Source: Metridium senile (taxonomy: Eukaryota > Cnidaria > Anthozoa > Actiniaria > Metridiidae). From it: DNA of 64,000 nt. This document shows, piece after piece, positions 45,482 to 58,900 of this stretch (positions are counted from its first letter, which is position 1; the number at the start of each line of letters is the position of its first letter). The position numbers and the translations under genes are program-made. The stretch is from contig OX459100.1 of the NCBI GenBank assembly GCA_949775045.1, positions 9,416,194 to 9,480,193 on the forward strand, read 5' to 3'. Below the pieces are notes generated by a model. The model saw only the letters and a program-made list of their open reading frames with translations. It searched no databases and was not told the DNA's origin.

Positions 45482-46062
45482 TTAAAAAACTCATTAGTAA
45501 TTCATGACCATTTTGTCCAATATTGATGAAACAAAAGAAAACGGAAGGTTGTTTGCATTTGGGAATTGATCTACACTAATAATAGAGGAATGCTAACCAA
45601 CTTGAATGCTAATGAACTTGATGACATTTCGTTGCAAACTTTTCATTGATTGCCTCAGTGGCATAATGGCTTAAAGCTCGGATACAACCAAGCAGAAGAT
45701 CTCGGTTCGAATCCTGGCATTGGCACTCATGATGATCAAATACTTTTTTTCACCAAAAATCTAAAAGTAAATTATTTCTAAGTCTGATGTTCACTCGTCA
45801 GTAGAGATGGGGGATGGGGGGAAGGGTAATATCTGAATTATGGACATGAAGGATTATATAATGACACACGTGCCATTATATAATGCTTCATGTTAATTTG
45901 CATTCCATTGTTCTTCTATTGTACATCATCATTCCCCTGGGCCGCATTCAAATCCCTCCGCGTTTCAGCCGTAGATTATGCAATATACAATGCTTTCCTT
46001 GTGACCAGAGAGGAGCATCAGATTGGACAAAATGGTCATGAATTATTAATGAGTTTTTTAAA
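45482..46062 (+). mobile_element. tRNA-containing repeat with terminal inverted repeats, copy 2
   Basis: Inverted relative of 3636-4179 with the same TTAAAAAACTCATTAGTAAT ends and tRNA-like centre; most of its length aligns. The partly palindromic flank at 45415-45480 is also shared with the region to the right of copy 1. Confidence 0.75.
45649..45726 (+). ncRNA. tRNA-like segment, second copy
   Basis: A-box-like TGGCATAATGG and B box GGTTCGAATCC at the same spacing as in 3935-4012, with only a few differences. Probably a tRNA-derived repeat. Confidence 0.55.
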
Positions 46063-48734
46063 TAATATATACAATATGAAAAAAAAAGTAGTTAAATGAA
46101 ATAATACAATCATATAAACTAGCTATCCTTCATATTGTACTGAACAGATTAGTGATAAAATAATTATATAGAAGCTTTCTAGTCTCTAAACATTTTGTTT
46201 AATAAAACCTCAGTTTAACTAAACAGGTTTTGGTGTGGATGGGGTACATATTAGAAGGGCAAATATCACAGTAATGTTTTTACTATTATATAATAAAAGA
46301 ATAGCAGTGGAGTGTAGGGATTTCTGCCACTGAGAAATATTGTGTCCCAACACACATAAAAATAGACGCTCAATGAGCGCATGTGGCTACTGAATAGTGT
46401 GAATAGAAATCGAAGGCAAAAGTAAAATATAATTAGTGTAGTATATAGCCCTTCCATCGGAATATTTTGTAAAGAGACGTCCAATGAGCGAATGTGCAGT
46501 GCATAATATTAAATTATTGGTATTTTGGAAATGTAAATATTATGCTAGAAATGATGTGACCAGTATGCTATGGTGGTTCTACAGTCGCACACAGATTACA
46601 TATATTGACAGTGCAGTGCAATTTGTTGGAACAAATGGAATTAGTCTTTGGAGCAGAAGCAAGAATAGTGCAATCATATGAGGGAATTGTATTGAAAAAG
46701 TTTTCAAGAACCGTAATGTTTATTCGACTGCTTTTTTATGTAATAGAGTTAAACAAATACAAGAGAGATAGATCAAGTCTTTTAATTAATTCCTTTCCCA
46801 CTAAATTACAAAAGTCAAGACATGAACTTGACGGTGTTTACATAGACCTGATGAATAAAAAAGAAAAAATAATAAATTAATCAACATTTCCGTTTACAAA
46901 AGATGAAGCAAATAGAAATAAATAGTTGAAGTTTTGAATTTTGAAAAGTTAGTCCTTTAATAGTGATATATAGTCAATGAATTATTTGCTTATTGAATTT
47001 GGGTTGAATATGATTTGGGGAAACATGAAAACTCTAGGTGAAGCTGTTAGCTTTTTGTTGCTGTTCATTGTCTTGTTGGTTTTGAATATAATTGTGCACA
47101 AACAAAATTATTTTCCACCTATTTTTTGGCAGATATGTAGTTTATAGGGTTGTAGTTTTCAATTTTATACAGCAGTTTGAAAAAGTATTCATTTTTTTTA
47201 GTCTAGAATGTTAGCTCTATATCAATAACAATAATGGTTGTTGTTTACTAGATAGATAGATAATCTAGGTGTTGACTTTCTAAGGATTTTTTTTTTTATT
47301 TTTGCCTAATTTTCTCTCTCTTCAATGTTCACATAATCTTGTGCAGCATTATTTCCAACAGATCACTTTTTGTATGTTTGATTATGACATAAATTGTCAT
47401 TAGAATTATCTATATTATATTATGTCATAAGAATGCTCAAATTTACTTATCACAGCTTCCATTGTTGTTTGGTAGATGAAAGGTAGTATAGAACCTGTAA
47501 TACAGGTCTTTCATTTCCCTTGTATAATATATACAACTTGAGGATTTCTTGAATATCCTTCGAGGTTGAATTAATATCCCACTGAATGGGGCTGATTTAT
47601 TCCACAATGTGACTCAGTTTTCCTACAAAGAGGCTCATTCATCCTCATGAGAGGCTCATGTATTCCCTAACGAGGTTTTCAGTTCGGTTTTTGTTGTTTG
47701 GGATCTGCAAACGGAGCTGATTCATCGAAAATACTGAGCCAGCGATTTTGCTGACTCATAAATATCGGCCTAAAAGCTAAATAAAACATGAAAAACCTTT
47801 CATTTTATTCAATTACGAAAGCTGTGATAAATAATTTTTAAGTTTGAATGATTTTTCGAAAAATAAACTTTACTTACCGAAAATCGAAGAAACTTGTGAT
47901 CTTGAAGTCCCACAACTTCGTCAAAGGTTCCAGAGATCACGATCAATTACAAACATGAGGTATTATCGATTGACATTTGTTTTCCTTCGTGAAGGAATCG
48001 AAAGAATGAATGCGAGCTAGTCGATGACTATTGGTTACAAAGTTAATCGAATAGATATTGATTGGCTTCGAAGGAGGCTTCGTGTGGAGTTACGGGTTTT
48101 ATACTTCGTGTGGTCTCATATCAATCACTTATAGTTGACAAAACGAATAAAATGACTACATGGACATTCAGCAATGAAGTATATACCGATTTCTTACAGC
48201 CTTACTCTGCTTACAACCTTACACGACTCGATGACATAGTGGCTACGCATTCCCAGAATGCAGTAGCCACAAAAATACATGCATATGGAAATATTGGTTT
48301 TTAGATAAAATAATTTTGGTTTAGCTATTAACCAGAATAATGCATGGATGCTTGAGATATGGAATGTATTTTGATTGTTCAAAATCAAACAGTTGAAGAT
48401 GAATCCCATAACTATGCATGCCATGTATTATTGTCTATTTAGTATGCTATATTTTCACATTTGAAAAAAGTGAAATGTCCTATCAGCATCGCATACCCAC
48501 TTTTCACATTTGAAATATAACCAATGAGATTTGAGAACTTATTAGGGTCCCATGCAGCCAATCAGAGAATGAGAAAAGGATTTGAAAATTGCATTAGCAA
48601 AGAAAAAAAGACATCATATCATTTTCACAGAAACTCAATCTATTAAAGTCCTTAAATTACTTTTTACCTACTAACAGCAGTTAAAGCTGATTTTTACTGA
48701 AAAATCATTCTTCAGTCTGTCAAGCTTGTAGGGC
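46063..48734. other. AT-rich region, no recognised gene
   Basis: Short plus-strand frames at 46605-46880 (91 codons) and 48062-48304 (80 codons) have no features I recognise and no clear splice context. An inverted-repeat-like pair (GAGCGCATGTGGCTACTG and ATGAGCGAATGTGCAGTG) lies near 46375 and 46484. Confidence 0.4.
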
Positions 48735-49151
48735 ATGCTCATCTGGAGATCTTGTGGAAAGACCCTTTTGGACAGCTTGGAACGAATCTATGTAAGTGCT
48801 GCTAAAGTAATCTACCAACTTGATTGGAATACTCCATCTGACAATGTCTACACATTAGTCAAATGGAAGCTTTTCAAAAGTGCAACCTACTATACTCTTT
48901 GTCTAATGTACAATGTACTTGTTCCAACTTCTCTAACTCAACTTTATACAAGATATGCTGATAAATACAATTTAAGGAGTAAATATTGTCTACATCTACC
49001 TCTTCCAAAGTCAAATTTTATGCTGAAATTTTTAGAATACAAAGAAGGGAAAAACAGTTGGAATGCTCTAGACAACAACGACAGGGATAACATTGCAAAG
49101 TTTAAACTAGCAATTTGTCACGCCTATTTGTTCAGTGCAATAATTTGCTAG
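48735..49151 (+). pseudogene. LINE ORF2 C-terminal fragment
   Basis: 138 open codons with the non-LTR C-terminal pattern: LERIYVSAAKVIYQLDWNTP, SDNVYTLVKWKLFKSATYYT, NLRSKYCLHLPLPKSNFML and SWNALDNNDRDNIAKFK. The polymerase core is absent upstream, so this is a 5'-truncated insertion. AATAAA near 49311 may be its 3' end. Confidence 0.75.
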
Positions 49152-49462
49152 CTTATGCTAGCACAAACTAGACTTGTTGCTGTAAATTAAAGCACTCTAG
49201 CTGACTCCTTTTAAATATTTTCTTTTTTCTTTTTGTATTTCCATTATTTTGCTCACGTGTGCTTTCTGTGACTTCTAGCTACCTTAATATTTAGCTTGTG
49301 AGTAAAATTAAATAAAGGATTAAAACATTGGTGTTTTCAAATTAAGCAATAACTCCTTCATTTCATTAGGAACTATACAATTATTACCCATTTAACATAT
49401 ATAGGGGAAAAACATGTCTTTTAGAAACCAATAGAATGCCAAACATCTTACGCCATGCTCAA

Positions 49463-49703
49463 TAGGCCTTTTGCAACAACAGGTCACGTGACCCCACCCC
49501 TTTAAATTTGAACAGCTGTGTCAAAATGAACATCAGAAATGAAAAGAGCACCTCAACATTAGTAAGAAGGTCAAATATCAGCTCATAAATTGTAACACGA
49601 GGGAAATTACATTTAATTTAAAATTCAATATTTTATAAGGATTTGTATGGAATATATGCTCTGGTGGGCAAGGGTCACGTGACCTGTTGGTGCAAAAGGC
49701 CTA
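49463..49703. mobile_element. MITE, 241 bp, TAGGCCTTTTGCA ends
   Basis: TAGGCCTTTTGCAACAACAG and the complementary end CTGTTGGTGCAAAAGGCCTA, extended by GTCACGTGAC on both sides. No ORF. Confidence 0.88.
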
Positions 49704-50459
49704 TTACATACTCTTTGGAAAATAAACTTGTGTAAATTGATTTGAAATTGAACTAGAAATAATTACCTATTAGTAATAGAAATGAAAAAATGCAACTATA
49801 TGAAATGAAAAAAATAATAATAATGAACATACTAATTATAGTAGTACCGGGTTGATTAGTACTCCATGAGAGCTGTTAGCTTCACTAAATATATGGTTGT
49901 CCCTAGAGATTGGAATTTACTCACTAACTAAAGATAATTTTGTCTTTTCCAAATACATTGTACATATTTTTTAAACTGTTTATCCAAACTAATAAGTCTT
50001 CAAAGTTTAAATGATTCAAAAATCTTTACATTGCAGACACAAATACTACATATATCAAGTCATTTAAATTGGCAGTTCAACTGACTTGTTCACTTGTCCA
50101 GAAAATATTCCAATGGCATTCCCATTTTCTGGGAAGTTGGTTCAATTCCAACAGGAATATGGACAAGGTTCTGTGTTGGTTATTCTGTCTTATAGCAACA
50201 GCATAAAAAGAACAAGAAAGTTATAAAATATTTTATTACTGCATTCTTAGTTATAATAAAAACCTTGATTATAGCTACAATGAAAATTAATGATGATAAT
50301 ATTTTATAACTATGGTATTGAAATTTGCTGTTTTTGAATTTAATATATCATTACTTTGTTAGGGCGTGGTCAATGACATTGTCAGTCATTTTTTGCATTT
50401 CATCTTTTATATATCTTTTAAATTATACCACTTGATACCACAAACTATTTTGAAAAGTG

Positions 50460-50930
50460 CATGTGTATTTTAGTAAAGCTTGCTTTCAAACTCTATCCCT
50501 AGGGTTAGGGTTAAGTCTTAATTGAACTTATACCATTTTACTAAAAACTGTTATCATCTGAAAGCTCTAGTTATGGCATTCACAAATATGGTCTCGGTTT
50601 GTCGAATGACCACGCCCGTCGCGTGATATGAAGCCATTTCTGTCAATCAACTCATTTTTCAAATTGCTCTGATCCTCATGAAATTGGTATTTTTTAAAAG
50701 CTGACAGCTATATCTATTTATTGATACACATATAACTTTGATTTCCCAAATAGCTTTAAAATTACAGGAGTTTCGCTGAACCAGACAAAGGATTGATGAC
50801 GTCATAGCTTTACTAGAGTGGGGTTTCTGACAATCACAATCAGTTTCAATCACATTTTCCCATCCGTTTCATTGATATCTTTTAAATGATATCACTTGTT
50901 TTCAGTTCATTCATAGTCCAGTAAAGTTGG
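50460..50930 (+). repeat. Dispersed repeat, copy A
   Basis: Segments CTGAAAGCTCTAGTTATGGC, GTCAATCAACTCATTTTTCA, AATTGCTCTGATCCTCATGA and AATCACATTTTCCCATCC appear in the same order, inverted, at 52330-52745. Ends not resolved. Confidence 0.75.
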
Positions 50931-51844
50931 TTTACAACCCCTAGCTAGTACTAAGAAATGTATGGGACTGAAAAACAACATTTTTTGAAAATTCCTTATA
51001 ATTATTCTTTTTGAATATAAAAAATTGCTATCAACATCAAGGAATATAAAACGGAGCATATACTATATTTTATATTAGATTAAAGACTATTTGCTCATTT
51101 CGTGTTTGATGGGATGTATTGTCGGCATCGAAATTTAAGGCAGGGTGCTATGTGAAAATTGAGGGTTTGAGAATATATTACAGAATGACTCAGGTCAAAA
51201 AATTAAAAGATCCACGTTTTAATAGCAGGTCTGTCCCTATAACAGTCCTCGCGTCAGGATGAAGTGATCATGTCTTGGACTAAAACTGTAAGTAATATAA
51301 TCAAATTTGTAACACCTGATGTCATGACTGCTTATAATGTACGCTGGCTGATAATACTTGTAGAAATAATATTTTTTTTAATTTGCAAATGGGCAGAAGT
51401 TAATTAGATGCAGGTGGCTTTAATTTATAAACAAATCATTTTTTGCCTGACAATTGAAACTTTCAAAACAAACACACTAATCCAAGAACTTGGTCATTTT
51501 TGCCCATGATACATGCGCAAATTTTCTTGACAAAATGAATTCCCTACAAATTAACAACAAAACTCAATGATATTATAAACTATAACTTTATAAATTATAA
51601 ACTATTATAAAAATTTTATAAACCTGGACATAAACTAACTGAACAAACTTTTCAGCCAAAAACATTCGCGTGCCCTTATAATTTCAGAAGAGCACGCGAA
51701 CATTCGCCATGCAACACTTCGACTTCCACAAAAAACTCAGTTAAAGTTTATAAATTTTAATGCAATGATGTAATTCTTACACAAAGTTATTTAGCTATAC
51801 TAACATCAGTTTAATGTACATAGATGTCATTTTTCTAATTATTA

Positions 51845-51930
51845 TTTCTTACTTTAATTGATTTTCAAATTATATATTATATTATGGTAATTCAGCCTTC
51901 GGCTGCAGTGTTTTTTGAATAAAACTATTT
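51845..51930 (+). mobile_element. Probable LINE 3' end
   Basis: TGGTAATTCAGCCTTCGGCT, then GCAGTGTTTTTTGAATAAAA and a short simple tail resemble a LINE 3' UTR. No coding part is attached. Confidence 0.45.
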
Positions 51931-52329
51931 ATCTATTCAACATATGTAATCCTTATATACCATTACGTCACTAGTGGAATAGTATTGAAAATTTGAATAC
52001 ATAAATATTATGAGCTATGCTGTTTTCACTTATGATCTAATGGAATAAGTTCAATTAAGATACAGATACATTAGAAAAATATCACATGCCCTCAGTGGGA
52101 ATTGAATTAATCCCACGGTTTCAGCTTTGAAGTCCACAAGGTCCAAGAACATATGATATTTTTCTCATGAATATGTTTTTCACTCGTACCGCCGAACGCA
52201 TCCGCAATTCATGGTTCAATCTTAAAGAGTTAATTCTAACCTAACGCTTTGTACCCTATAAATTTCTTATTAATAGCTAGCTGGAATTTGAAAACAGTTT
52301 CACTGAAAAACTCACTTTTCGAAATAATT

Positions 52330-52745
52330 CTTTGAATTTACAACAAGTGGTATAATTTGAAAGATATCAATGAGATGGATGAGAAAATGTGATTGGCAAT
52401 TAAGCCCCGACCCGGTCCGCCCTAGTAAAGTTATACAGCAAAACTTGTGTAACTTTTACACTATTTAGAAAATCGATGTGATATGTGTTTCCAAAAAAAA
52501 TAAATATAGCTGTCAGCTTCTAAAAAATAACAATTTCATGAGGATCAGAGCAATTTGAAAAATGAGTTGATTGACAGAAATGGCCTCATATCACGCGATG
52601 GGCATGGTCGTTTGACAAACCGAGATCATATTTGTGTATGCCATAACTAGAGCTTTCAGATGATACCAGTTTTAGTAAAATGGCATATAAGTTCAATTAA
52701 AAGTTAATCCCAGCCCTAGTGTTTGAAATTATTAGTACTAGCTAA
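52330..52745 (-). repeat. Dispersed repeat, copy B
   Basis: Inverted relative of 50460-50930, with about 1.4 kb between them. It ends about 230 bp before the satellite array. Confidence 0.75.
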
Positions 52746-52977
52746 GGTTTGAAATGGTAACTTACTGACGTTGCGGATGCTAGTCCTTCGTACGTAGAAG
52801 TAAACGCTTCGCTTTTAATTAATCTATTCTGTTGTTTTCTAATTGTCATTATTATTTGTTTCTTGTTACCTTGCTCTCATTTGCTATCTATTTAATTAAT
52901 TCCTACCTTAAAGTATATAAACTCACACTTCCACTCCTATATTCTCTCTTTTACTCCGAAGGACTATCGTCCGATTG

Positions 52978-55900
52978 TGACCAAACAGAGTTGATTTTCT
53001 GTATCGGCAGGTCAGTACTATACAGAAAACACCTCTGTAACCAATTCCAGGTGTATTTCTGATGAAATATGACAAAAAGCAATTTTGGGGCTCATTTAGT
53101 AATTTAAACTCAAAATACCTCTTTTTCATAATTTTGTGCTCAAAAGTATTTCCAGTTTTCAGCTTCTGTATGTCAACTGAAAATGTCAAAAGGCTTATTT
53201 TAGTAGACCTATCAATGAAGCAAAAGGCCACTGGTGGATTTAGTTCCATTTCACTTGAAGATTTCCATTCCCATTATCATTTTTCCCATTTTGATTGCAT
53301 TCAAGGCACTAAATTCTCAATAACTATTTTGAATAAATAAATTCTGTGACCAGAATTCAGTTGTACAGAGCCATAGCTTTCAAAAAATATATTTTTTACA
53401 TCATACAATTGCATCTTTACCGATGGCGTCAGTGACAGCTTTTTGACTATAACAGGTGTCGGGCGGGGCAAATGACCAAACAGAGTTGATTTTCTGTATC
53501 AGCAGGTCAGTACTATACAGAAAACACCTCTATAACCAATTCCAGGTGTATTTCTGATGAAATATGACAAAAAGCAATTTTGGGGCTCATTTAATAATTT
53601 AAACTCAAAATACCTCTTTTTCATAATTTTGTACTGAAAAGTATTTCCAGTTTTCAGCTTCTGTATGTCAACTGAAAATGTCAAAAGGCTTATTTTAGTA
53701 GACCTATCAATGAAGCAAAAGGCCACTGGTGGATTTAGTTCCATTTCACTTGAAGATTTCCATTCCCATTATCATTTTTCCCATTTTGATTGCATTCAAG
53801 GCACTAAATTCTCAATAACTATTTTGAATAAATAAATTCTGTGACCAGAATTCAGTTGTACAGAGCCATAGCTTTCAAAAAATATATTTTTTACATCATA
53901 CAATTGCATCTTTACCGATGGTGTCAGTGACAGCTTTTTGACTATAACAGGTGTCGGGCGGGGCAAATGACCAAACAGAGTTGATTTTCTGTATCAGCAG
54001 GTCAGTACTATACAGAAAACACCTCTATAACCAATTCCAGGTGTATTTCTGATGAAATATGACAAAAAGCAATTTTGGGGCTCATTTAATAATTTAAACT
54101 CAAAATACCTCTTTTTCATAATTTTGTACTGAAAAGTATTTCCAGTTTTCAGCTTCTGTATGTCAACTGAAAATGTCAAAAGGCTTATTTTAGTAGACCT
54201 ATCAATGAAGCAAAAGGCCACTGGTGGATTTAGTTCCATTTCACTTGAAGATTTCCATTCCCATTATCATTTTTCCCATTTTGATTGCATTCAAGGCACT
54301 AAATTCTCAATAACTATTTTGAATAAATAAATTCTGTGACCAGAATTCAGTTGTACAGAGCCAGAGCTTTCAAAAAATATCATTTTTACATCATACAATT
54401 GCATCTTTACCGATGGCGTCAGTGACAGCTTTTTGACTATAACAGGTGTTGGGCGGGGCAAATGACCAAACAGACTTGATTTTCTGTATCAGCAGGTCAG
54501 TACTATACAGAAAACACCTCTATAACCAATTCCAGGTGTATTTCTGATGAAATATGACAAAAAGCAATTTTGGGGCTCATTTAATAATTTAAACTCAAAA
54601 TACCTCTTTTTCATAATTTTGTACTGAAAAGTATTTCCAGTTTTCAGCTTCTGTATGTCAACTGAAAATGTCAAAAGGCTTATTTTAGTAGACCTATCAA
54701 TGAAGCAAAAGGCCACTGGTGGATTTAGTTCCATTTCACTTGAAGATTTCCATTCCCATTATCATTTTTCCCATTTTGATTGCATTCAAGGCACTAAATT
54801 CTCAATAACTATTTTGAATAAATAAATTCTGTGACCAGAATTCAGTTGTACAGAGCCAGAGCTTTCAAAAAATATCATTTTTACATCATACAATTGCATC
54901 TTTACCGATGGCGTCAGTGACAGCTTTTTGACTATAACAGGTGTCGGGCAGGGCAAATGACCAAACAGAGTTGATTTTCTGTATCAGCAGGTCAGTACTA
55001 TACAGAAAACACCTCTATAACCAATTCCAGGTGTATTTCTGATGAAATATGACAAAAAGCAATTTTGGGGCTCATTTAATAATTTAAACTCAAAATACCT
55101 CTTTTTCATAATTTTGTACTGAAAAGTATTTCCAGTTTTCAGCTTCTGTATGTCAACTGAAAATGTCAAAAGGCTTATTTTAGTAGACCTATCAATGAAG
55201 CAAAAGGCCACTGGTGGATTTAGTTCCATTTCACTTGAAAATTTCCATTCCCATTATCATTTTTCCCATTTTGATTGCATTCAAGGCACTAAATTCTCAA
55301 TAACTATTTTGTATAAATAAATTCTGTGACCAGAATTCAGTTGTACAGAGCCAGAGCTTTCAAAAAATATCATTTTTACATCATACAATTGCATCTTTAC
55401 CGATGGCGTCAGTGACAGCTTTTTGACTATAACAGGTGTCGGGCAGGGCAAATGACCAAACAGACTTGATTTTCTGTATCAGCAGGTCAGTACTATACAG
55501 AAAACACCTCTATAACCAATTCCAGGTGTATTTCTGATGAAATATGACAAAAAGCAATTTTGGGGCTCATTTAATAATTTAAACTCAAAATACCTCTTTT
55601 TCATAATTTTGTACTGAAAAGTATTTCCAGTTTTCAGCTTCTGTATGTCAACTGAAAATGTCAAAAGGCTTATTTTAGTAGACCTATCAATGAAGCAAAA
55701 GGCCACTGGTGGATTTAGTTCCATTTCACTTGAAAATTTCCATTCCCATTATCATTTTTCCCATTTTGATTGCATTCAAGGCACTAAATTCTCAATAACT
55801 ATTTTGTATAAATAAATTCTGTGACCAGAATTCAGTTGTACAGAGCCAGAGCTTTCAAAAAATATCATTTTTACATCATACAATTGCATCTTTACCGATG

Positions 55901-58900
55901 GCGTCAGTGACAGCTTTTTGACTATAACAGGTGTTGGGCGGGGCAAATGACCAAACAGAGTTGATTTTCTGTATCAGCAGGTCAGTACTATACAGAAAAC
56001 ACCTCTATAACCAATTCCAGGTGTATTTCTGATGAAATATGACAAAAAGCAATTTTGGGGCTCATTTAATAATTTAAACTCAAAATACCTCTTTTTCATA
56101 ATTTTGTACTGAAAAGTATTTCCAGTTTTCAGCTTCTGTATGTCAACTGAAAATGTCAAAAGGCTTATTTTAGTAGACCTATCAATGAAGCAAAAGGCCA
56201 CTGGTGGATTTAGTTCCATTTCACTTGAAGATTTCCATTCCCATTATCATTTTTCCCATTTTGATTGCATTCAAGGCACTAAATTCTCAATAACTATTTT
56301 GAATAAATAAATTCTGTGACCAGAATTCAGTTGTACAGAGCCAGAGCTTTCAAAAAATATCATTTTTACATCATACAATTGCATCTTTACCGATGGCGTC
56401 AGTGACAGCTTTTTGACTATAACAGGTGTCGGGCAGGGCAAATGACCAAACAGACTTGATTTTCTGTATCAGCAGGTCAGTACTATACAGAAAACACCTC
56501 TATAACCAATTCCAGGTGTATTTCTGATGAAATATGACAAAAAGCAATTTTGGGGCTCATTTAATAATTTAAACTCAAAATACCTCTTTTTCATAATTTT
56601 GTACTGAAAAGTATTTCCAGTTTTCAGCTTCTGTATGTCAACTGAAAATGTCAAAAGGCTTATTTTAGTAGACCTATCAATGAAGCAAAAGGCCACTGGT
56701 GGATTTAGTTCCATTTCACTTGAAAATTTCCATTCCCATTATCATTTTTCCCATTTTGATTGCATTCAAGGCACTAAATTCTCAATAACTATTTTGTATA
56801 AATAAATTCTGTGACCAGAATTCAGTTGTACAGAGCCAGAGCTTTCAAAAAATATCATTTTTACATCATACAATTGCATCTTTACCGATGGCGTCAGTGA
56901 CAGCTTTTTGACTATAACAGGTGTCGGGCAGGGCAAATGACCAAACAGACTTGATTTTCTGTATCAGCAGGTCAGTACTATACAGAAAACACCTCTATAA
57001 CCAATTCCAGGTGTATTTCTGATCAAATATGACAAAAAGCAATTTTGGGGCTCATTTAATAATTTAAACTCAAAATACCTCTTTTTCATAATTTTGTACT
57101 GAAAAGTATTTCCAGTTTTCAGCTTCTGTATGTCAACTGAAAATGTCAAAAGGCTTATTTTAGTAGACCTATCAATGAAGCAAAAGGCCACTGGTGGATT
57201 TAGTTCCATTTCACTTGAAGATTTCCATTCCCATTATCATTTTTCCCATTTTGATTGCATTCAAGGCACTAAATTCTCAATAACTATTTTGAATAAATAA
57301 ATTCTGTGACCAGAATTCAGTTGTACAGAGCCATAGCTTTCAAAAAATATATTTTTTACATCATACAATTGCATCTTTACCGATGGTGTCAGTGACAGCT
57401 TTTTGACTATAACAGGTGTCGGGCGGGGCAAATGACCAAACAGAGTTGATTTTCTGTATCAGCAGGTCAGTACTATACAGAAAACACCTCTATAACCAAT
57501 TCCAGGTGTATTTCTGATGAAATATGACAAAAAGCAATTTTGGGGCTCATTTAATAATTTAAACTCAAAATACCTCTTTTTCATAATTTTGTACTGAAAA
57601 GTATTTCCAGTTTTCAGCTTCTGTATGTCAACTGAAAATGTCAAAAGGCTTATTTTAGTAGACCTATCAATGAAGCAAAAGGCCACTGGTGGATTTAGTT
57701 CCATTTCACTTGAAAATTTCCATTCCCATTATCATTTTTCCCATTTTGATTGCATTCAAGGCACTAAATTCTCAATAACTATTTTGAATAAATAAATTCT
57801 GTGACCAGAATTCAGTTGTACAGAGCCAGAGCTTTCAAAAAATATCATTTTTACATCATACAATTGCATCTTTACCGATGGCGTCAGTGACAGCTTTTTG
57901 ACTATAACAGGTGTCGGGCAGGGCAAATGACCAAACAGAGTTGATTTTCTGTATCAGCAGGTCAGTACTATACAGAAAACACCTCTATAACCAATTCCAG
58001 GTGTATTTCTGATGAAATATGACAAAAAGCAATTTTGGGGCTCATTTAATAATTTAAACTCAAAATACCTCTTTTTCATAATTTTGTACTGAAAAGTATT
58101 TCCAGTTTTCAGCTTCTGTATGTCAACTGAAAATGTCAAAAGGCTTATTTTAGTAGACCTATCAATGAAGCAAAAGGCCACTGGTGGATTTAGTTCCATT
58201 TCACTTGAAAATTTCCATTCCCATTATCATTTTTCCCATTTTGATTGCATTCAAGGCACTAAATTCTCAATAACTATTTTGTATAAATAAATTCTGTGAC
58301 CAGAATTCAGTTGTACAGAGCCAGAGCTTTCAAAAAATATATTTTTTACATCATACAATTGCATCTTTACCGATGGCGTCAGTGACAGCTTTTTGACTAT
58401 AACAGGTGTCGGGCAGGGCAAATGACCAAACAGACTTGATTTTCTGTATCAGCAGGTCAGTACTATACAGAAAACACCTCTATAACCAATTCCAGGTGTA
58501 TTTCTGATGAAATATGACAAAAAGCAATTTTGGGGCTCATTTAATAATTTAAACTCAAAATACCTCTTTTTCATAATTTTGTACTGAAAAGTATTTCCAG
58601 TTTTCAGCTTCTGTATGTCAACTGAAAATGTCAAAAGGCTTATTTTAGTAGACCTATCAATGAAGCAAAAGGCCACTGGTGGATTTAGTTCCATTTCACT
58701 TGAAGATTTCCATTCCCATTATCATTTTTCCCATTTTGATTGCATTCAAGGCACTAAATTCTCAATAACTATTTTGAATAAATAAATTCTGTGACCAGAA
58801 TTCAGTTGTACAGAGCCAGAGCTTTCAAAAAATATCATTTTTACATCATACAATTGCATCTTTACCGATGGCGTCAGTGACAGCTTTTTGACTATAACAG

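Larger units (their letters stand above)
49152..52977. other. Gene-poor region left of the satellite
   Basis: Holds a MITE (49463-49703), an inverted pair of a dispersed repeat (50460-50930 and 52330-52745), a tRNA-like relic near 52085-52160 and a LINE-like 3' end near 51845-51930. No gene recognised. Confidence 0.45.

Noticed and set aside
45649..45726. Functional tRNA gene
   Set aside because: A and B boxes are present but the stems pair poorly and the segment belongs to a repeat found twice.
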